Assembly: GCF_021735925.1 (NCBI RefSeq)
Contig: NZ_WMEA01000001.1
Location: 2,200,001-2,264,000, forward strand
From: Loktanella sp. M215
Lineage (GTDB): Bacteria; Pseudomonadota; Alphaproteobacteria; Rhodobacterales; Rhodobacteraceae
Reading direction: 5' to 3'
Length of the DNA stretch: 64,000 bases
In this document: positions 18,959-28,764 of the stretch, in pieces
Numbering within the stretch: the stretch's first letter is position 1
Layout: every line of letters starts with the position of its first letter
Position numbers and translations under genes: made by a program
The notes under the pieces: generated by a model
The model's database searches: none
The model's input: only the letters and a program-made list of their open reading frames with translations
What the model was told of the DNA's origin: nothing

Positions 18959-20305
18959 TCAACCCAGATGCGTTTCGAGCCAGTGTTCCAGCCAGTGAAT
19001 GTTGTAGTTGCCGGTCTGCACGTCCGGTTCCTGCAACAGCGCGTGGAACAGGGGAATCGTCGTGTCGACACCGTCGACGATCAACTCTCCCAGCGCGCGG
19101 GCAAGACGCGCGAGGGCTTCGGGCCGGTCGCGGCCGTGGACGATCAGCTTGCCGATCAGGCTGTCGTAGTAGGGCGGGATACGGTAGCCGTCGTAGAGCG
19201 CCGAGTCCATGCGCACACCAAGGCCGCCCGGCGCGTGATACTGGGTGATCGTGCCGGGGCAGGGGCTGAAGTTCGGCAGCTTTTCCGCGTTGATCCGCAC
19301 CTCGATGCTGTGGCCGCGGATCTTCAGATCGTCCTGGGTGAACGACATCGGCAGGCCGGCGGCGACGCGGATCTGTTCGCGGACCAGATCGACGTCGAAG
19401 ATATTCTCGGTCACCGGGTGTTCGACCTGCAGACGGGTGTTCATCTCGATGAAGTAGAACTCGTCGTTTTCGAACAGGAATTCGATGGTGCCGGCGCCGA
19501 TGTAGTTGATCCGGGCCACGGCGTCGGCGCAGACCTTGCCGATGCGCGCGCGCAGTTCGGGCGTGATCGCGGGGCCGGGGGCCTCTTCCAGCACCTTTTG
19601 GTGGCGCCGTTGCAGGGAACAGTCACGCTCGCCCAGATGCACCGCGTTACCCTTGCCGTCGCCAAAGACCTGAATTTCGATATGGCGCGGGGTGGTCAGG
19701 TATTTCTCGATATAGACTTCGTCGTTGCCGAAAGCGGCTTTTGCCTCGGCCCGAGCGGAGTGGAACGCCTTTTCGATGTCGGCGGCGGTTAGCGCCACCT
19801 TCATGCCGCGGCCGCCACCGCCGGCGGTGGCCTTGATGATGACCGGATAGCCGATTTCCGCGCCGACGCGCTGGGCATCCTTCAGGGTCGGCACGCCGCC
19901 GTCAGAGCCGGGGACGCAGGGCACGCCCAGCTTTTTCATCGTGTCCTTGGCGGTGATCTTGTCGCCCATGGTGCGGATATGCGCGGCGGTCGGGCCGATG
20001 AAGGTCAGCGAGTGGTCTTCGACCACCTGCACGAAGGCCGCGTTTTCCGACAGGAAGCCGTAACCGGGGTGGATCGCCTGCGCGCCGGTGATTTCACAGG
20101 CCGCGATGATCGACGGAAAGTTCAGGTAGGACTGGGCCGAGGAGGGCGGGCCGATGCAGACGGCCTCGTCCGCCATGCGGACGTGCATGGCGTCGGCGTC
20201 GGCGGTGGAATGCACGGCAACGGAAGCGATGCCCATTTCCCGGCAGGCGCGCACGACTCGCAGGGCGATTTCGCCCCGGTTCGCGATCAGGATCTTGTCG
20301 AACAT
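18959..20305 (-). CDS. accC: Acetyl-CoA carboxylase, biotin carboxylase subunit
   Basis: 448 residues, full length. It carboxylates the biotin on AccB using ATP and bicarbonate, the first step of fatty-acid synthesis. The N-terminal domain starts [21 protein letters not shown]. The ATP-grasp part has the glycine-rich loop [12 protein letters not shown] and [14 protein letters not shown], which contains the catalytic residues. It follows accB by 10 bp and is followed by aat after 4 bp. Confidence 0.98.
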   Translation of the reverse strand: MFDKILIANRGEIALRVVRACREMGIASVAVHSTADADAMHVRMADEAVCIGPPSSAQSYLNFPSIIAACEITGAQAIHPGYGFLSENAAFVQVVEDHSLTFIGPTAAHIRTMGDKITAKDTMKKLGVPCVPGSDGGVPTLKDAQRVGAEIGYPVIIKATAGGGGRGMKVALTAADIEKAFHSARAEAKAAFGNDEVYIEKYLTTPRHIEIQVFGDGKGNAVHLGERDCSLQRRHQKVLEEAPGPAITPELRARIGKVCADAVARINYIGAGTIEFLFENDEFYFIEMNTRLQVEHPVTENIFDVDLVREQIRVAAGLPMSFTQDDLKIRGHSIEVRINAEKLPNFSPCPGTITQYHAPGGLGVRMDSALYDGYRIPPYYDSLIGKLIVHGRDRPEALARLARALGELIVDGVDTTIPLFHALLQEPDVQTGNYNIHWLEHWLETHLG

Positions 20306-20315
20306 GGTAAAACCC

Positions 20316-20807
20316 CTATTCGATGATCATCAGGGGGGCGCCGAATTCCACCGGACCGCCATCCTCGACCAGGATACGTTTCACGGTGCCGGCACGGGGT
20401 GCCGGGATGTGGTTCATGGTCTTCATTGCCTCGATGATCAGCAGGGTGTCGCCTTCCTTGACCGTCGATCCGGTCGACACGAAGGCGGCTGCACCCGGTT
20501 CGGCGGCCATGTAGACGGTGCCGACCATCGGCGAGGTGACGGCGCCCGGATGGGCGGCGGGATCGGCCGGCATCGCGGGGACGGGGGTCTGCATCTGGGC
20601 CGAAGTGGCGGGCGCTGCGGCCTGCGCCATCATCGGCTGCTGCGGCGCGGGTGCGGCCTGGATATGACGGCTGACGCGGACGTTCAGGCTGTCGTTTTCG
20701 GCGTAGTCGCGCTTGACTTGCAATTCGGTCAGGTCGTTGGCGCGCAGCAATTCGGCCAAGGCCTGAATGAAACTGACGTCGCTGTCCTGAGAGGTCTTAT
20801 TGCCCAT
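20316..20807 (-). CDS. accB: Acetyl-CoA carboxylase biotin carboxyl carrier protein
   Basis: 163 residues. The biotinylation site is Lys129 in [11 protein letters not shown]. An N-terminal dimerising segment ([18 protein letters not shown]) is joined to the biotinyl domain by an Ala/Pro-rich linker (about 50-90). The ATG at 20807 gives the family-typical start [17 protein letters not shown] and has GGGAAA upstream; a GTG at 20822 is in frame and possible. First gene of the accBC-aat operon. Confidence 0.96.
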   Translation of the reverse strand: MGNKTSQDSDVSFIQALAELLRANDLTELQVKRDYAENDSLNVRVSRHIQAAPAPQQPMMAQAAAPATSAQMQTPVPAMPADPAAHPGAVTSPMVGTVYMAAEPGAAAFVSTGSTVKEGDTLLIIEAMKTMNHIPAPRAGTVKRILVEDGGPVEFGAPLMIIE

Positions 20808-20920
20808 GATTTTCCCGGCCACTGCTTTTGTTCCATGACAGACGCGGCCTGAAGACCGCGCGATTGGCGGACTTATAGGCTAACAGCGCGTGGGTGGAAA
20901 GCGTTTGCGGCCGTTTCGGA

Positions 20921-21340
20921 TCAGCCGGGCAACGGCACGGGAATGGGTCGTGGATCACGCACCCCGCTTGCGGCCGGGTCTGACCCGGTGTCGGGTGCCG
21001 GACCGGTAGCAGATCCGTCGTCAGCGTCGGCCTGCGCCTGCACGGCGGGATCCTGAGGTTCGCGGCTGTCGGTCTGGGCCTTGGTGTCGGCCTGACCGCG
21101 CGGCAGCATTGTGACACCATAGGGTTTCAAGACCCGCTCGATCTTGGTGATGCTGTCAGAGGTATCGGTCATGCGTGCTTCGGCCACGGCCCCTTTTTGT
21201 GTGTATTGGGACGGCATGGGCAAGGGAATGAAGGGTGTCGGATCGCGTGCCAGGGCTGCGGCGTCGGCGGTCGGTCTATGGTCCATGATGGGCACGGTCA
21301 AAGGCGACGGCGCTGCAATGGACGTGAGTGGGACGAGCAT
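20921..21340 (-). CDS. Pro/Ala-rich hypothetical protein
   Basis: 139 residues, low complexity and probably disordered, especially the last 60 residues rich in Asp, Pro, Ala and Gln. No domain is recognised. The start at 21340 has an excellent site (AAGGAG, seven bases upstream), which is the best evidence that it is translated. The middle part, SITKIERVLKPYGVTMLPRG, may be the only ordered segment. It lies between accB and the ABC transporter genes, separated by more than 100 bp on each side. Confidence 0.55.
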   Translation of the reverse strand: MLVPLTSIAAPSPLTVPIMDHRPTADAAALARDPTPFIPLPMPSQYTQKGAVAEARMTDTSDSITKIERVLKPYGVTMLPRGQADTKAQTDSREPQDPAVQAQADADDGSATGPAPDTGSDPAASGVRDPRPIPVPLPG

Positions 21341-21463
21341 GACGGGACTCCTTGCTTTGAGGGGTGGAAGGGGACCCCTCAAACATCGAACGATCCGGTT
21401 ACCCACTGGTAAACCGGATCGCTGATTCAGAGTGAAAAGCGAATCAATGGTTAACGACGCAGA

Positions 21464-22213
21464 TCAAATAGCGAGATATTCGGCCCGCAGTTTCTCGTTT
21501 TCGAGGACTTCCTGCGCCGATCCGTCGAAGACAACCGATCCGGTGTCCAGAATCACGGCACGATCCGCGAGTTTCAGCGCGGCGACGGCGTTCTGCTCGA
21601 CGATGATCGTCGTGATTCCCTGATCGCGGATGATCTTCAGCGTTTTCGCAATTTCCTGCACGATGACAGGCGCTAGTCCTTCGTAGGGTTCGTCCAGCAG
21701 TAGCACCTTGATGTCACGGGCCAGCGCGCGCGCGATGGCCAGCATCTGCTGTTCGCCGCCCGAGAGGGTGACGCCTTCCTGCTTGCGACGCTCTTTCAGG
21801 CGCGGGAACAGTTCGTAGATCCGCTCCAGCGACCAGCCGATCGGCGGGGCGATCTGGGCCAGTTGCAGGTTCTCCTCGACCGTGAGGCCCGCGATGATGC
21901 AGCGGTCTTCGGGCACCAGCGCGATGCCGTGGGCCGCAGCCTGATGGCTTTTCATCAGGTGCAGCGGCTGGTGATCCAGCCAGATCTCGCCGTGCTTCAG
22001 TTCCGGGTTGCCCAGCCGCGCGATGGTGCGCAGGGTCGAGGTCTTGCCGGCGCCGTTGCGGCCCAGAAGGGCGAGGATCTCGCCTTCGTGGATGTCGAAG
22101 CTGACGTTCTGGACGATGTAGCTTTCGCCGTAATAGGCCTCGATTTCCCAGACCGAAAGGAAGGGGCGGTCGACGGCGGCAGAGTTCTTCTTGATGTCGA
22201 ATGGGGCGGTCAT
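21464..22213 (-). CDS. HAAT-family ABC transporter ATPase, LivF type
   Basis: 249 residues. Walker A is GRNGAGKTS, the signature is LSGGEQQ, and Walker B is VLLLDEPYEGLAP. It is one of two cytoplasmic ATPases of a branched-chain-amino-acid-type importer, last in a five-gene minus-strand operon (binding protein, two permeases, two ATPases). Members of this family also take up urea, amides, aromatic acids and short-chain acyl compounds. The 71 bp before it contain two hairpins that may tune its expression. Confidence 0.93.
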   Translation of the reverse strand: MTAPFDIKKNSAAVDRPFLSVWEIEAYYGESYIVQNVSFDIHEGEILALLGRNGAGKTSTLRTIARLGNPELKHGEIWLDHQPLHLMKSHQAAAHGIALVPEDRCIIAGLTVEENLQLAQIAPPIGWSLERIYELFPRLKERRKQEGVTLSGGEQQMLAIARALARDIKVLLLDEPYEGLAPVIVQEIAKTLKIIRDQGITTIIVEQNAVAALKLADRAVILDTGSVVFDGSAQEVLENEKLRAEYLAI

Positions 22214-22233
22214 GTTCTGTCCTTATGCGCTGG

Positions 22234-22284
22234 CCAAATTTTCATCGAAAATTTGGAGGCTCCGATTTATCGATGTAAAATCGG
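22234..22284. repeat. Two AT-rich hairpins between LivF- and LivG-type genes
   Basis: CCAAATTTTC (22234-22243) pairs perfectly with GAAAATTTGG (22247-22256) around ATC. A second, CCGATTT (22262-22268) with AAATCGG (22278-22284), follows at once and both share the core ATCGA/TCGAT. In this GC-rich genome such AT-rich palindromes stand out. They may be a REP-like mobile palindrome or a 3'-end stabiliser inside the operon mRNA. Confidence 0.7.
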
Positions 22285-23043
22285 CTAGATCTGCGTTTCG
22301 CCCAGATAGGCTTCGCGCACCTTCGGGTCGACCTTGATCTGGTCGGGGCTGCCTTCGACCAGCGGCGTGCCTTGCGCCATGACCGTGATCCGGTCTGCCA
22401 GGCTGAACACCACCTGCATGTCGTGTTCGATGATCGCCATGGTGATCCCGCGCTTGACGCGGATATCCTTGAGCAGGGCGATGGTGTTTTCCGTATCCGC
22501 CCGCGCCATGCCGGCGGTGGGTTCGTCCAGCAGCATCAGGCGCGGTTCCTGCACCAGACACATCGCCATTTCCAGCCGCCGCTTGTCGCCGCGCGAGAGC
22601 GAGGAAGCCACGACGTTGGATTTCGACAGCATGTTGACCTCGTCCAGCATCGCCTCGGCCTGATGGCCGATCTCGCGTTCGTGGCGGACGGGTTCAAGAG
22701 CGTGCATCCGGAACGATCCGTCGCGTTTCGCGAAACAGGGGATCAGGACGTTTTCCAGCACCGTCAGATCGGCAAAGATCTCTGGCGTCTGGAACACGCG
22801 GCTGATGCCCATCTGCGCGATTTCGAACGGTTTGCGGCCCAGCACGGACTGGCCATCGAACATGACCGACCCGCTGTCGGGGATCAGTTTGCCCACCAGC
22901 ACGTTCAGCAGGGTGGATTTACCCGCACCGTTCGGGCCGATGATGGCGTGGACCGTGTTTTCCTGAATGGACAGGTTCACGTCACCCAGCGCCTGCAAGC
23001 CGCCGAAGCGCTTGTTGATGCCTTTGACTTCAAGGATTCCCAT
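22285..23043 (-). CDS. HAAT-family ABC transporter ATPase, LivG type
   Basis: 252 residues. Walker A is GPNGAGKST, the signature is LSRGDKRRLE (an Arg variant of the usual LSHGDQR), and Walker B is LMLLDEPTAGM with IIEHDM after it. It pairs with the LivF-type ATPase downstream. The start is MGILEVKGINKRFGG, 12 bp after the stop of the permease gene upstream in the operon. Confidence 0.93.
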   Translation of the reverse strand: MGILEVKGINKRFGGLQALGDVNLSIQENTVHAIIGPNGAGKSTLLNVLVGKLIPDSGSVMFDGQSVLGRKPFEIAQMGISRVFQTPEIFADLTVLENVLIPCFAKRDGSFRMHALEPVRHEREIGHQAEAMLDEVNMLSKSNVVASSLSRGDKRRLEMAMCLVQEPRLMLLDEPTAGMARADTENTIALLKDIRVKRGITMAIIEHDMQVVFSLADRITVMAQGTPLVEGSPDQIKVDPKVREAYLGETQI

Positions 23044-23055
23044 GGTGTTCTCTCC

Positions 23056-24258
23056 TTATTCCGCAGGCTTCTGGCGGGCGGCGTCGCGTTCCGCCGCGGT
23101 GGCGTTGCCGGACTTGCGGCTGAAAAATGCGCCCAGCCGCTGCCCACCCTGCACCAGACCGCCGGGCAGGAAGATGACGACGACCATGAACAGCAGGCCG
23201 AGGGTCAGCTGCCAGCCTTCGCCGACGAAGGGGTGGATGATCTTGATGATGAAATTCTCCAACCCGTCGGGCAGGGCGCGGAAGGCGCCGTGCAACACGT
23301 TGTCGTTGATCTTGGAGACGATGTTTTCCAGATACTTGATCACACCGGACCCCACGACCGGGCCGATCAGCGTGCCGACGCCGCCGAGGATGGCCATGAC
23401 GACGATCTCGCCACTGGCGGTCCAGTACATCCGTTCCGCACCCGTCAGCGGGTCCATCGCGGCCAGCAGGCCCCCGGCAAGGCCCGCATACATACCCGAG
23501 ATGATGAAGGCCCAGAGCATGTAGGGCTTCGTGTTCAGGCCAGTGTAATTCATCCGCGTCTGGTTCGACTTGATCGCCCGCAGCATCATCCCGAAGGGCG
23601 AGCGGAAGATGCGGATCGACAGGTAGAAGGCGAGGATCAGCATGAGGGCGCAGAGGTAGTAGCCGACCTCGAACGTGAACTGCCAGTCACCGAAGTAGAT
23701 CGTCGTGGATTCGGCCATCGGCAGCCCGAAAAGGTGGGGCGCGGAGGGCGCGCCGGCGCTGGCCAGCACCTGCGGGTCGGAGGGGTAGACCTGCAAGCCC
23801 GTCTCTCCGTTCGTGAGGGGGGTCAGCACGGAATAGGCGAGGGCATAGGACATCTGCGCGAAGGCCAGCGTCAGGATCGAAAAGTAGATGCCGGACCTGC
23901 GCAGGCTGACGTAGCCGATCACGATGGAAAAGAGGCCAGCGACGATGACGCTGAGGATGATGGCCGGGACGATGTTGAAGCTGAGAAGCTTGAACATCCA
24001 CACGGCGGCGTAGGATCCGACGCCGAGGAACGCCGCGTGGCCGAAGGACAGATACCCTGTCAGGCCGAAGAGGATGTTGAACCCGATCACGAGGATGCCG
24101 AAGATCGCGAAGCGTTGCAGCAGGGCGGGATAGCCCGCGTTGAACGACTGCCCGAGCGAGGAGTTCACCGGAAAGGGGTTGAGGATGATCGGCGCCAGCA
24201 GCGTGATCGCCACGACCACCAGCAGCAGCATGAAGTCTTTCTTGGTCAGACCCAGCAT
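23056..24258 (-). CDS. HAAT-family ABC transporter permease, LivM type
   Basis: 400 residues, about ten membrane helices, with the family motif [43 protein letters not shown] that contacts the ATPase (positions about 23370-23480). The N-terminal half holds [23 protein letters not shown] Lys/Arg-rich tail ends in [12 protein letters not shown]. It lies 3 bp after the LivH-type gene and 12 bp before the LivG-type gene, so all are one operon. Confidence 0.93.
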   Translation of the reverse strand: MLGLTKKDFMLLLVVVAITLLAPIILNPFPVNSSLGQSFNAGYPALLQRFAIFGILVIGFNILFGLTGYLSFGHAAFLGVGSYAAVWMFKLLSFNIVPAIILSVIVAGLFSIVIGYVSLRRSGIYFSILTLAFAQMSYALAYSVLTPLTNGETGLQVYPSDPQVLASAGAPSAPHLFGLPMAESTTIYFGDWQFTFEVGYYLCALMLILAFYLSIRIFRSPFGMMLRAIKSNQTRMNYTGLNTKPYMLWAFIISGMYAGLAGGLLAAMDPLTGAERMYWTASGEIVVMAILGGVGTLIGPVVGSGVIKYLENIVSKINDNVLHGAFRALPDGLENFIIKIIHPFVGEGWQLTLGLLFMVVVIFLPGGLVQGGQRLGAFFSRKSGNATAAERDAARQKPAE

Positions 24259-24261
24259 GGT

Positions 24262-25293
24262 TTAGTCCTCCATCACGCCGGCGCGGCCCATCAGGCCCCG
24301 GGGACGTGTCAGCAGAATGATGATGGCCACCAGATAGATGACGATCTGGTCGATGCCCGGCAGGATCGCCTTGACCTCGTTCATGGATGCAAAGCCCTGC
24401 AGGATGCCCAAGAGGAAGCCCGCGAGGACGGCCCCGGGCAGCGAGCCCATGCCGCCGACGACGACCACGACGAACGAAAGCACCAGAAAGTCCATGCCCA
24501 TGTGGTAGTTGGGCGAAACGATGGGCGCATACATGGCCCCCGCGAGCCCTGCGACAGCGGCGGCGAGGCCGAACATCAGGGTAAAGCGCTTGTCGATGTC
24601 GATGCCCAGCATGCCGACGGTTTCACGGTCCGCCATGCCGGCGCGCACGACCATCCCGAAGGTGGTGAACTGCAGGAAGGCAAAGACGGCGGCGATGATG
24701 ACGGCCGAGAAGGCGAAGTAGACCAGACGCCAGATCGGGTAGACGATCGCGTTGGCCTGAAAGCCAATGTATTGACCCAGATCGACCGATCCGCTGAACA
24801 TCGGCGGCGCCGGCGACTGGATCGGGTTGGCACCGTAGACGGCGCGGATGATTTCCTGCAGCACGATCGCAAGGCCGAAGGTCACGAGGATCTGGTCTGC
24901 GTGGGGGCGCTTGTAGAAGTGCTTGATCAGACCCCTCTCCATCGCCCAGCCGACGAAGAGCATGACCGGGATGACGAGGACGATCGACAGCGGCACCGAC
25001 CATGCGATCAGCGATTGCGCACCGTCCACGCCGAAGACAGAGGCGAGGTAAGGCACCTTGGTCTGCAGCGGATTGCCCAGAAAGTCGGTCTGCGTCGGGT
25101 CGATGACCGTATGGCTGAGCGTCAGCAGGCGTTGCATCGTGACGGCGCAGAAGGCGCCGATCATGAACAGCGCGCCGTGGGCGAAGTTCACCACGCCCAG
25201 CGTGCCGAAGATCAGGGTGAGGCCCAGCGCGATCAGCGCATAGGCCGATCCCTTGTCCAGACCGTTGAGAATTTGAAGAATGATAGCGTCCAT
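24262..25293 (-). CDS. HAAT-family ABC transporter permease, LivH type
   Basis: 343 residues, eight or so membrane helices. The family motif is GLTLIFGTLGVVNFAHGAL near the N-terminus, and VVVVGGMGSLPGAVLAGFLLG near the C-terminus. The ATG at 25293 is chosen for GAGGAG seven bases upstream; the frame stays open to 25329. It forms the inner-membrane channel with the LivM-type subunit. The gap to the upstream binding-protein gene is 116 bp. Confidence 0.93.
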   Translation of the reverse strand: MDAIILQILNGLDKGSAYALIALGLTLIFGTLGVVNFAHGALFMIGAFCAVTMQRLLTLSHTVIDPTQTDFLGNPLQTKVPYLASVFGVDGAQSLIAWSVPLSIVLVIPVMLFVGWAMERGLIKHFYKRPHADQILVTFGLAIVLQEIIRAVYGANPIQSPAPPMFSGSVDLGQYIGFQANAIVYPIWRLVYFAFSAVIIAAVFAFLQFTTFGMVVRAGMADRETVGMLGIDIDKRFTLMFGLAAAVAGLAGAMYAPIVSPNYHMGMDFLVLSFVVVVVGGMGSLPGAVLAGFLLGILQGFASMNEVKAILPGIDQIVIYLVAIIILLTRPRGLMGRAGVMED

Positions 25294-25409
25294 CGGTCCG
25301 CTCCTCAGGGGGTTCGGGCGTGCGTTCACAGGCTTTGAAAACAGGCGACGGTGTCACGGGTGACACGTCTGCGGTGGGGCAGGCGGCATGCGCCTGCCCC
25401 GCTGGGCGC

Positions 25410-26768
25410 TTAGGCGCCCGGGTTGCACTCGCCCAATGCGCCACCGGCGAACATCGGGTGATCCTCGGGATATTCGACCTGCGCACGCGGCGTTTGCTCG
25501 ATGATCTTGAGGGTGTCGTAGCCGACCATGTTGGCATTGCCGGACGCGCTGGCGCTGCCTTCCATGACCAGAACGTCCTTGAAGCACTGGTGATCCGCGG
25601 CGCGATACAGCGTCGGGCCGTTGCCCATGCCGTCGAACTCGAAATCCGCCAGAGCCTCGCCCACGGCGCAGGGGTTGAACGACCCGGCGCGTGTCACGGC
25701 ATCCGCGTACAGCAGCGTCTGGACGTAGCAGGTGTGTGCGGCGTTCGACGGCGGGAAGCCGTACTTTTCACCGAACGACTTGACGAAGGCCTTGGTGCCC
25801 TCGTCCTGCAGCTGCCAGTTCCAGTTCATCGAGCCGTAGACGCCTTCGATGTTTGACCCGGCACCCTTGGCCATCAGTTCCGAATAGAGCGGCACGACGA
25901 TCTGGAAGTCCTTGCCGTTGACCTGCTTGCCCTTCAGGCCGAACTGCACGGCCTGGGTCAAGGAGTTGACCATGTCCCCGCCGTAGTGGTTCAGCACGAG
26001 GATATCGGCGCCGGAGTTCAGCACCGGTGCGATGTAGGAGGAGAAGTCGCCGGCGCCCACGGGCGTCAGCACGTTCTGCACGGTGTTCCAGCCCATCGCT
26101 TCGGTCGCGGCGGCCATGGATTCCTGCTGCGTCCAGCCCCAGGTGTAGTCGGCGGTCAGGTGATAGGCCTGACGGTCTGTGCCGTAGGCCTTTTCCAGCA
26201 CCGGCGACAGGGCGGCGGCGGACATATAGGCGTTGAAGAAATGGCGGAAGCCATTCGCCTTGCGGTCCTTGCCGGTCGTGTCGTTGGAGTGGGTCAGACC
26301 CGCCATGAAGATGACGCCGGCCTCTTGGCAGAGGCCCTGCACGGCCACGGCGACGCCCGAGGAGGACCCGCCATTGATCATGATGCAGCCGTCCTTCTGG
26401 ATCATCGACTGCGCCGAGGCGCGGCCGACGTCGGACTTGGTCTGCGTGTCGCCGGTGACGAACTGGACCTTCTTGCCCAGGACGCCCGTCCCGTCGAGCG
26501 ACTTGGAGGAGAAGGTGGACAGCATGCCGCCGTCGCCTTCGCCGTTCAGGTGCTGAACGGCCAGCTCTTGCGCGCGCAGCTCGTCAAGGCCTTCTTCGGC
26601 GTAGGGGCCGGTCTGCGGCACGTTGAAGCCGAAGGTGACCGTGTCGCCGGTCGGCGCGTTGGTGAATCCTGAATCCTGCGCACGCAGGTAGGTGGGCAGC
26701 ATCAGTCCGGCGCCGGCTACGGCCCCGGTCTTCAGCACGCCACGGCGTGAGAAATGCGATCTCGTCAT
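25410..26768 (-). CDS. HAAT-family ABC transporter substrate-binding protein
   Basis: 452 residues. The N-terminus SHFSRRGVLKTGAVAGAGLMLPTYLRAQ is a twin-arginine signal, so the protein is exported folded to the periplasm. The mature part has the type I periplasmic fold: VTFGFNVPQTGPYAEEGLDE, MINGGSSSGVAVAVQGLC and HLTADYTWGWTQQESM. The substrate cannot be read from the sequence. First gene of the operon, divergent from the ScfR-like regulator at 27004, which probably controls it. Confidence 0.92.
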   Translation of the reverse strand: MTRSHFSRRGVLKTGAVAGAGLMLPTYLRAQDSGFTNAPTGDTVTFGFNVPQTGPYAEEGLDELRAQELAVQHLNGEGDGGMLSTFSSKSLDGTGVLGKKVQFVTGDTQTKSDVGRASAQSMIQKDGCIMINGGSSSGVAVAVQGLCQEAGVIFMAGLTHSNDTTGKDRKANGFRHFFNAYMSAAALSPVLEKAYGTDRQAYHLTADYTWGWTQQESMAAATEAMGWNTVQNVLTPVGAGDFSSYIAPVLNSGADILVLNHYGGDMVNSLTQAVQFGLKGKQVNGKDFQIVVPLYSELMAKGAGSNIEGVYGSMNWNWQLQDEGTKAFVKSFGEKYGFPPSNAAHTCYVQTLLYADAVTRAGSFNPCAVGEALADFEFDGMGNGPTLYRAADHQCFKDVLVMEGSASASGNANMVGYDTLKIIEQTPRAQVEYPEDHPMFAGGALGECNPGA

Positions 26769-26895
26769 TGGTATCCTCCCTCATGTTTCATCGTCGCCGG
26801 ACCCTCCCGTCCGTTGACATGCACTTGACAGCGCTGCCGCGACAATGCGGGTGATATCGCCATTCTCAAAGAAACCTTTCCAAGGCTGCGCGGAA

Positions 26896-26935
26896 TTTGT
26901 AAACAAATGCACAGATGCCGGGGTGGGTTTGTAAA
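26896..26935. promoter_or_regulatory. Candidate ScfR operator: two TTTGTAAA boxes
   Basis: TTTGTAAACAAA at 26896-26907 is a palindrome (TTTGT-AA-ACAAA). A second TTTGTAAA lies at 26928-26935, exactly 32 bp (about three helical turns) further on. Both are in the 235-bp gap between the divergent binding-protein and ScfR-like genes. RamB/ScfR relatives are known to bind A/T-rich AAAGT/TTTGC-type sites, so autoregulation is plausible. No experiment supports it here. Confidence 0.5.
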
Positions 26936-27003
26936 TCGTGCTGTATTGCGGTGCGTTGTGCGGGTTCATCGCGCCTTTGGCGGGTGTTCAGGAGGGTGGG
27001 CGG

Positions 27004-28302
27004 ATGAATGCGACGGGTGCGCGGATCAGGGCGCGGCGGCTGGATGCGGGAATGTCGCAGCGCGATCTGGCGCAGGCGGTCGGCATTTCGCCCAGCTATC
27101 TGAACCTGATCGAACACGACCGGCGGCGGGTTGCGGGCAAGCTGGTGGGACGGATCGCGGATCATCTTTCGCTGGACCCCGTGCTGTTGTCGGAGGGTGC
27201 CGATACGGCCCTGATCAACCGGATGCGGATGGCGGCCGCTGCGCTGTCCACCACGGCGGTCGAGGTAGCACAGGCCGAGGATCTGGCGACCCGCTATCCC
27301 GGCTGGTCCCGGCTGATCGCGGCACAGGCGCGGCAGATCGCGGCGCTGGACGGCCGGGTCAAGGTGCTGTCGGACCGGATCAGCCACGATCCCGCGTTGG
27401 CCGCGGCCCTGCACGGGGTCATCACCGCCGTGACGGCGATCCAGTCGTCGGCGGCGATCCTGACCGGAGAGACGCCCCTGGACGCGGACTGGCAGGCGCG
27501 GTTTCATCGCAACATCAACGCCGACGCCGGGCGTCTTGCCGAGACGACGGCGGCGCTGGTCGCCTGTTTCGATGCGCCCCTTGGCGCAGGCGGTGATCCG
27601 GTTGCGGGGGATGCGGCGTCGCCGCTGGCGCAGATGGAACGGACGCTGGCGAAGACCGGCTTTCATCGTCCTGAACTGGAGGCGGGTGGTGCTGAAAGCA
27701 CAACCAGCCTTACGGGTGGCGGAGCCTTGGCGGACGTGCTGCGCGACCACGACGAACGCTATATCGCTGATGCTCTGGCCCTGCCGCTGGACGTGATTGG
27801 ACTTGCGGCGCGTGATGCGGACTACGATCCGCTGCGCCTTGCCGCGCAACTGGGGCGGCCATTGGCGCAGGTAATGCGGCGGCTGGCGACCTTGCCGGAC
27901 GCGCCGCCGCTGGGGGTGCTGCAATGCGACGCGGCGGGCGTCGTGACCCTGATGAAGGCGGTGCCCGGCTTTGCCGTGCCGCGCGACACCCTGTGCCCGT
28001 TCTGGCCGGTCTTCACCGCGCTGGGGCAGCCGGGACGTCCGGTTGTCGCTCGGGTGGCGCTGGCCGGCCCGTCCGAGTCCCGTCTGACCTGCTATGCGCT
28101 GGCCGAAGTCGTGCCGCATCCGGCTGGCCCCTACCTGCCGCCGCTGATCGCGGCACTGATGCTGGTCCGGCCGGACGATCCCGCCACGGCGGCCGCCGAT
28201 CCCTCTCCGCCGGTGCCCGTCGGGCCGGGCTGCGCCATCTGCCCGCGGCAGGACTGTCCGGCGCGCCGCGAACCTGCGGTTGCCGGCGTTCAGGAGCTTT
28301 GA
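27004..28302 (+). CDS. ScfR/RamB-like XRE regulator (short-chain fatty acyl regulator)
   Basis: 432 residues. Residues 8-60 form an XRE helix-turn-helix (RLDAGMSQRDLAQAVGISPSYLNLIEH). The C-terminal part has the ScfR family layout ending in a cysteine cluster, GPGCAICPRQDCPARREP. RamB, MccR, PrpR and related proteins sense acetyl-, propionyl- or methylcitrate-type acyl-CoA signals and control their catabolism. ATG 27004 follows GGAGGGTGGGCGG. It is divergent from the ABC transporter and 78 bp upstream of a two-component operon, so it may link acyl-CoA status to uptake. Confidence 0.85.
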   Translation: MNATGARIRARRLDAGMSQRDLAQAVGISPSYLNLIEHDRRRVAGKLVGRIADHLSLDPVLLSEGADTALINRMRMAAAALSTTAVEVAQAEDLATRYPGWSRLIAAQARQIAALDGRVKVLSDRISHDPALAAALHGVITAVTAIQSSAAILTGETPLDADWQARFHRNINADAGRLAETTAALVACFDAPLGAGGDPVAGDAASPLAQMERTLAKTGFHRPELEAGGAESTTSLTGGGALADVLRDHDERYIADALALPLDVIGLAARDADYDPLRLAAQLGRPLAQVMRRLATLPDAPPLGVLQCDAAGVVTLMKAVPGFAVPRDTLCPFWPVFTALGQPGRPVVARVALAGPSESRLTCYALAEVVPHPAGPYLPPLIAALMLVRPDDPATAAADPSPPVPVGPGCAICPRQDCPARREPAVAGVQEL

Positions 28303-28380
28303 CAGCGTGGCCCTCAGTCGCGATAGTCTGCCGGTGGCACCCCGAGGAGGGGGTGGTGCGACCGGGAGGAAACCGACCCC

Positions 28381-28764
28381 ATGGCAAGACGCGTCCTGCT
28401 GATCGAGGATGAACCGAACATCATCGAGGCCATCAGCTTTATCCTGACCCGCGACGGGTTCACGGTGCACACCCACGAGGTCGGCGAGACGGCCATGGCC
28501 AAGGTGCGCGCGCAGCGGCCCGACATGATCATCCTCGACGTGATGCTGCCGGGGCGGTCGGGGTTCGACATCCTGCGCGATCTGCGCGCCGATCCCGATA
28601 CCGCGGGTCTGCCGGTGATGATGCTGACCGCGCGGGGGCAGGCGCGTGACCGGGCGCTGGCGCAGGAATTGGGTGCCGATGTCTTCATGACGAAGCCGTT
28701 TTCCAACGCCGCGATCTGTGCCGAGGTGCGCCGGCTGCTGGCAGAGGCGCCGCGCGATGCCTGA
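28381..28764 (+). CDS. Single-domain response regulator
   Basis: 127 residues, receiver domain only. The phosphoacceptor is Asp53 in MIILDVMLPGRSG, with acidic pocket ED at 9-10 and Lys in FMTKPFSN near the end. It has no DNA-binding domain, so output is through protein contacts or phosphotransfer. It overlaps the next gene by eight bases and is two genes before the symporter-type kinase, its likely partner. The layout resembles the CrbSR acetate-sensing pair, although CrbR itself has a helix-turn-helix domain. Confidence 0.93.
   Translation: MARRVLLIEDEPNIIEAISFILTRDGFTVHTHEVGETAMAKVRAQRPDMIILDVMLPGRSGFDILRDLRADPDTAGLPVMMLTARGQARDRALAQELGADVFMTKPFSNAAICAEVRRLLAEAPRDA

Noticed and set aside
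22372..25338. Plus-strand frame of about 988 codons opposite the transporter genes
   Set aside because: The minus strand encodes a full set of ABC transporter proteins; the plus frame is His/Asp-rich antisense without domains.
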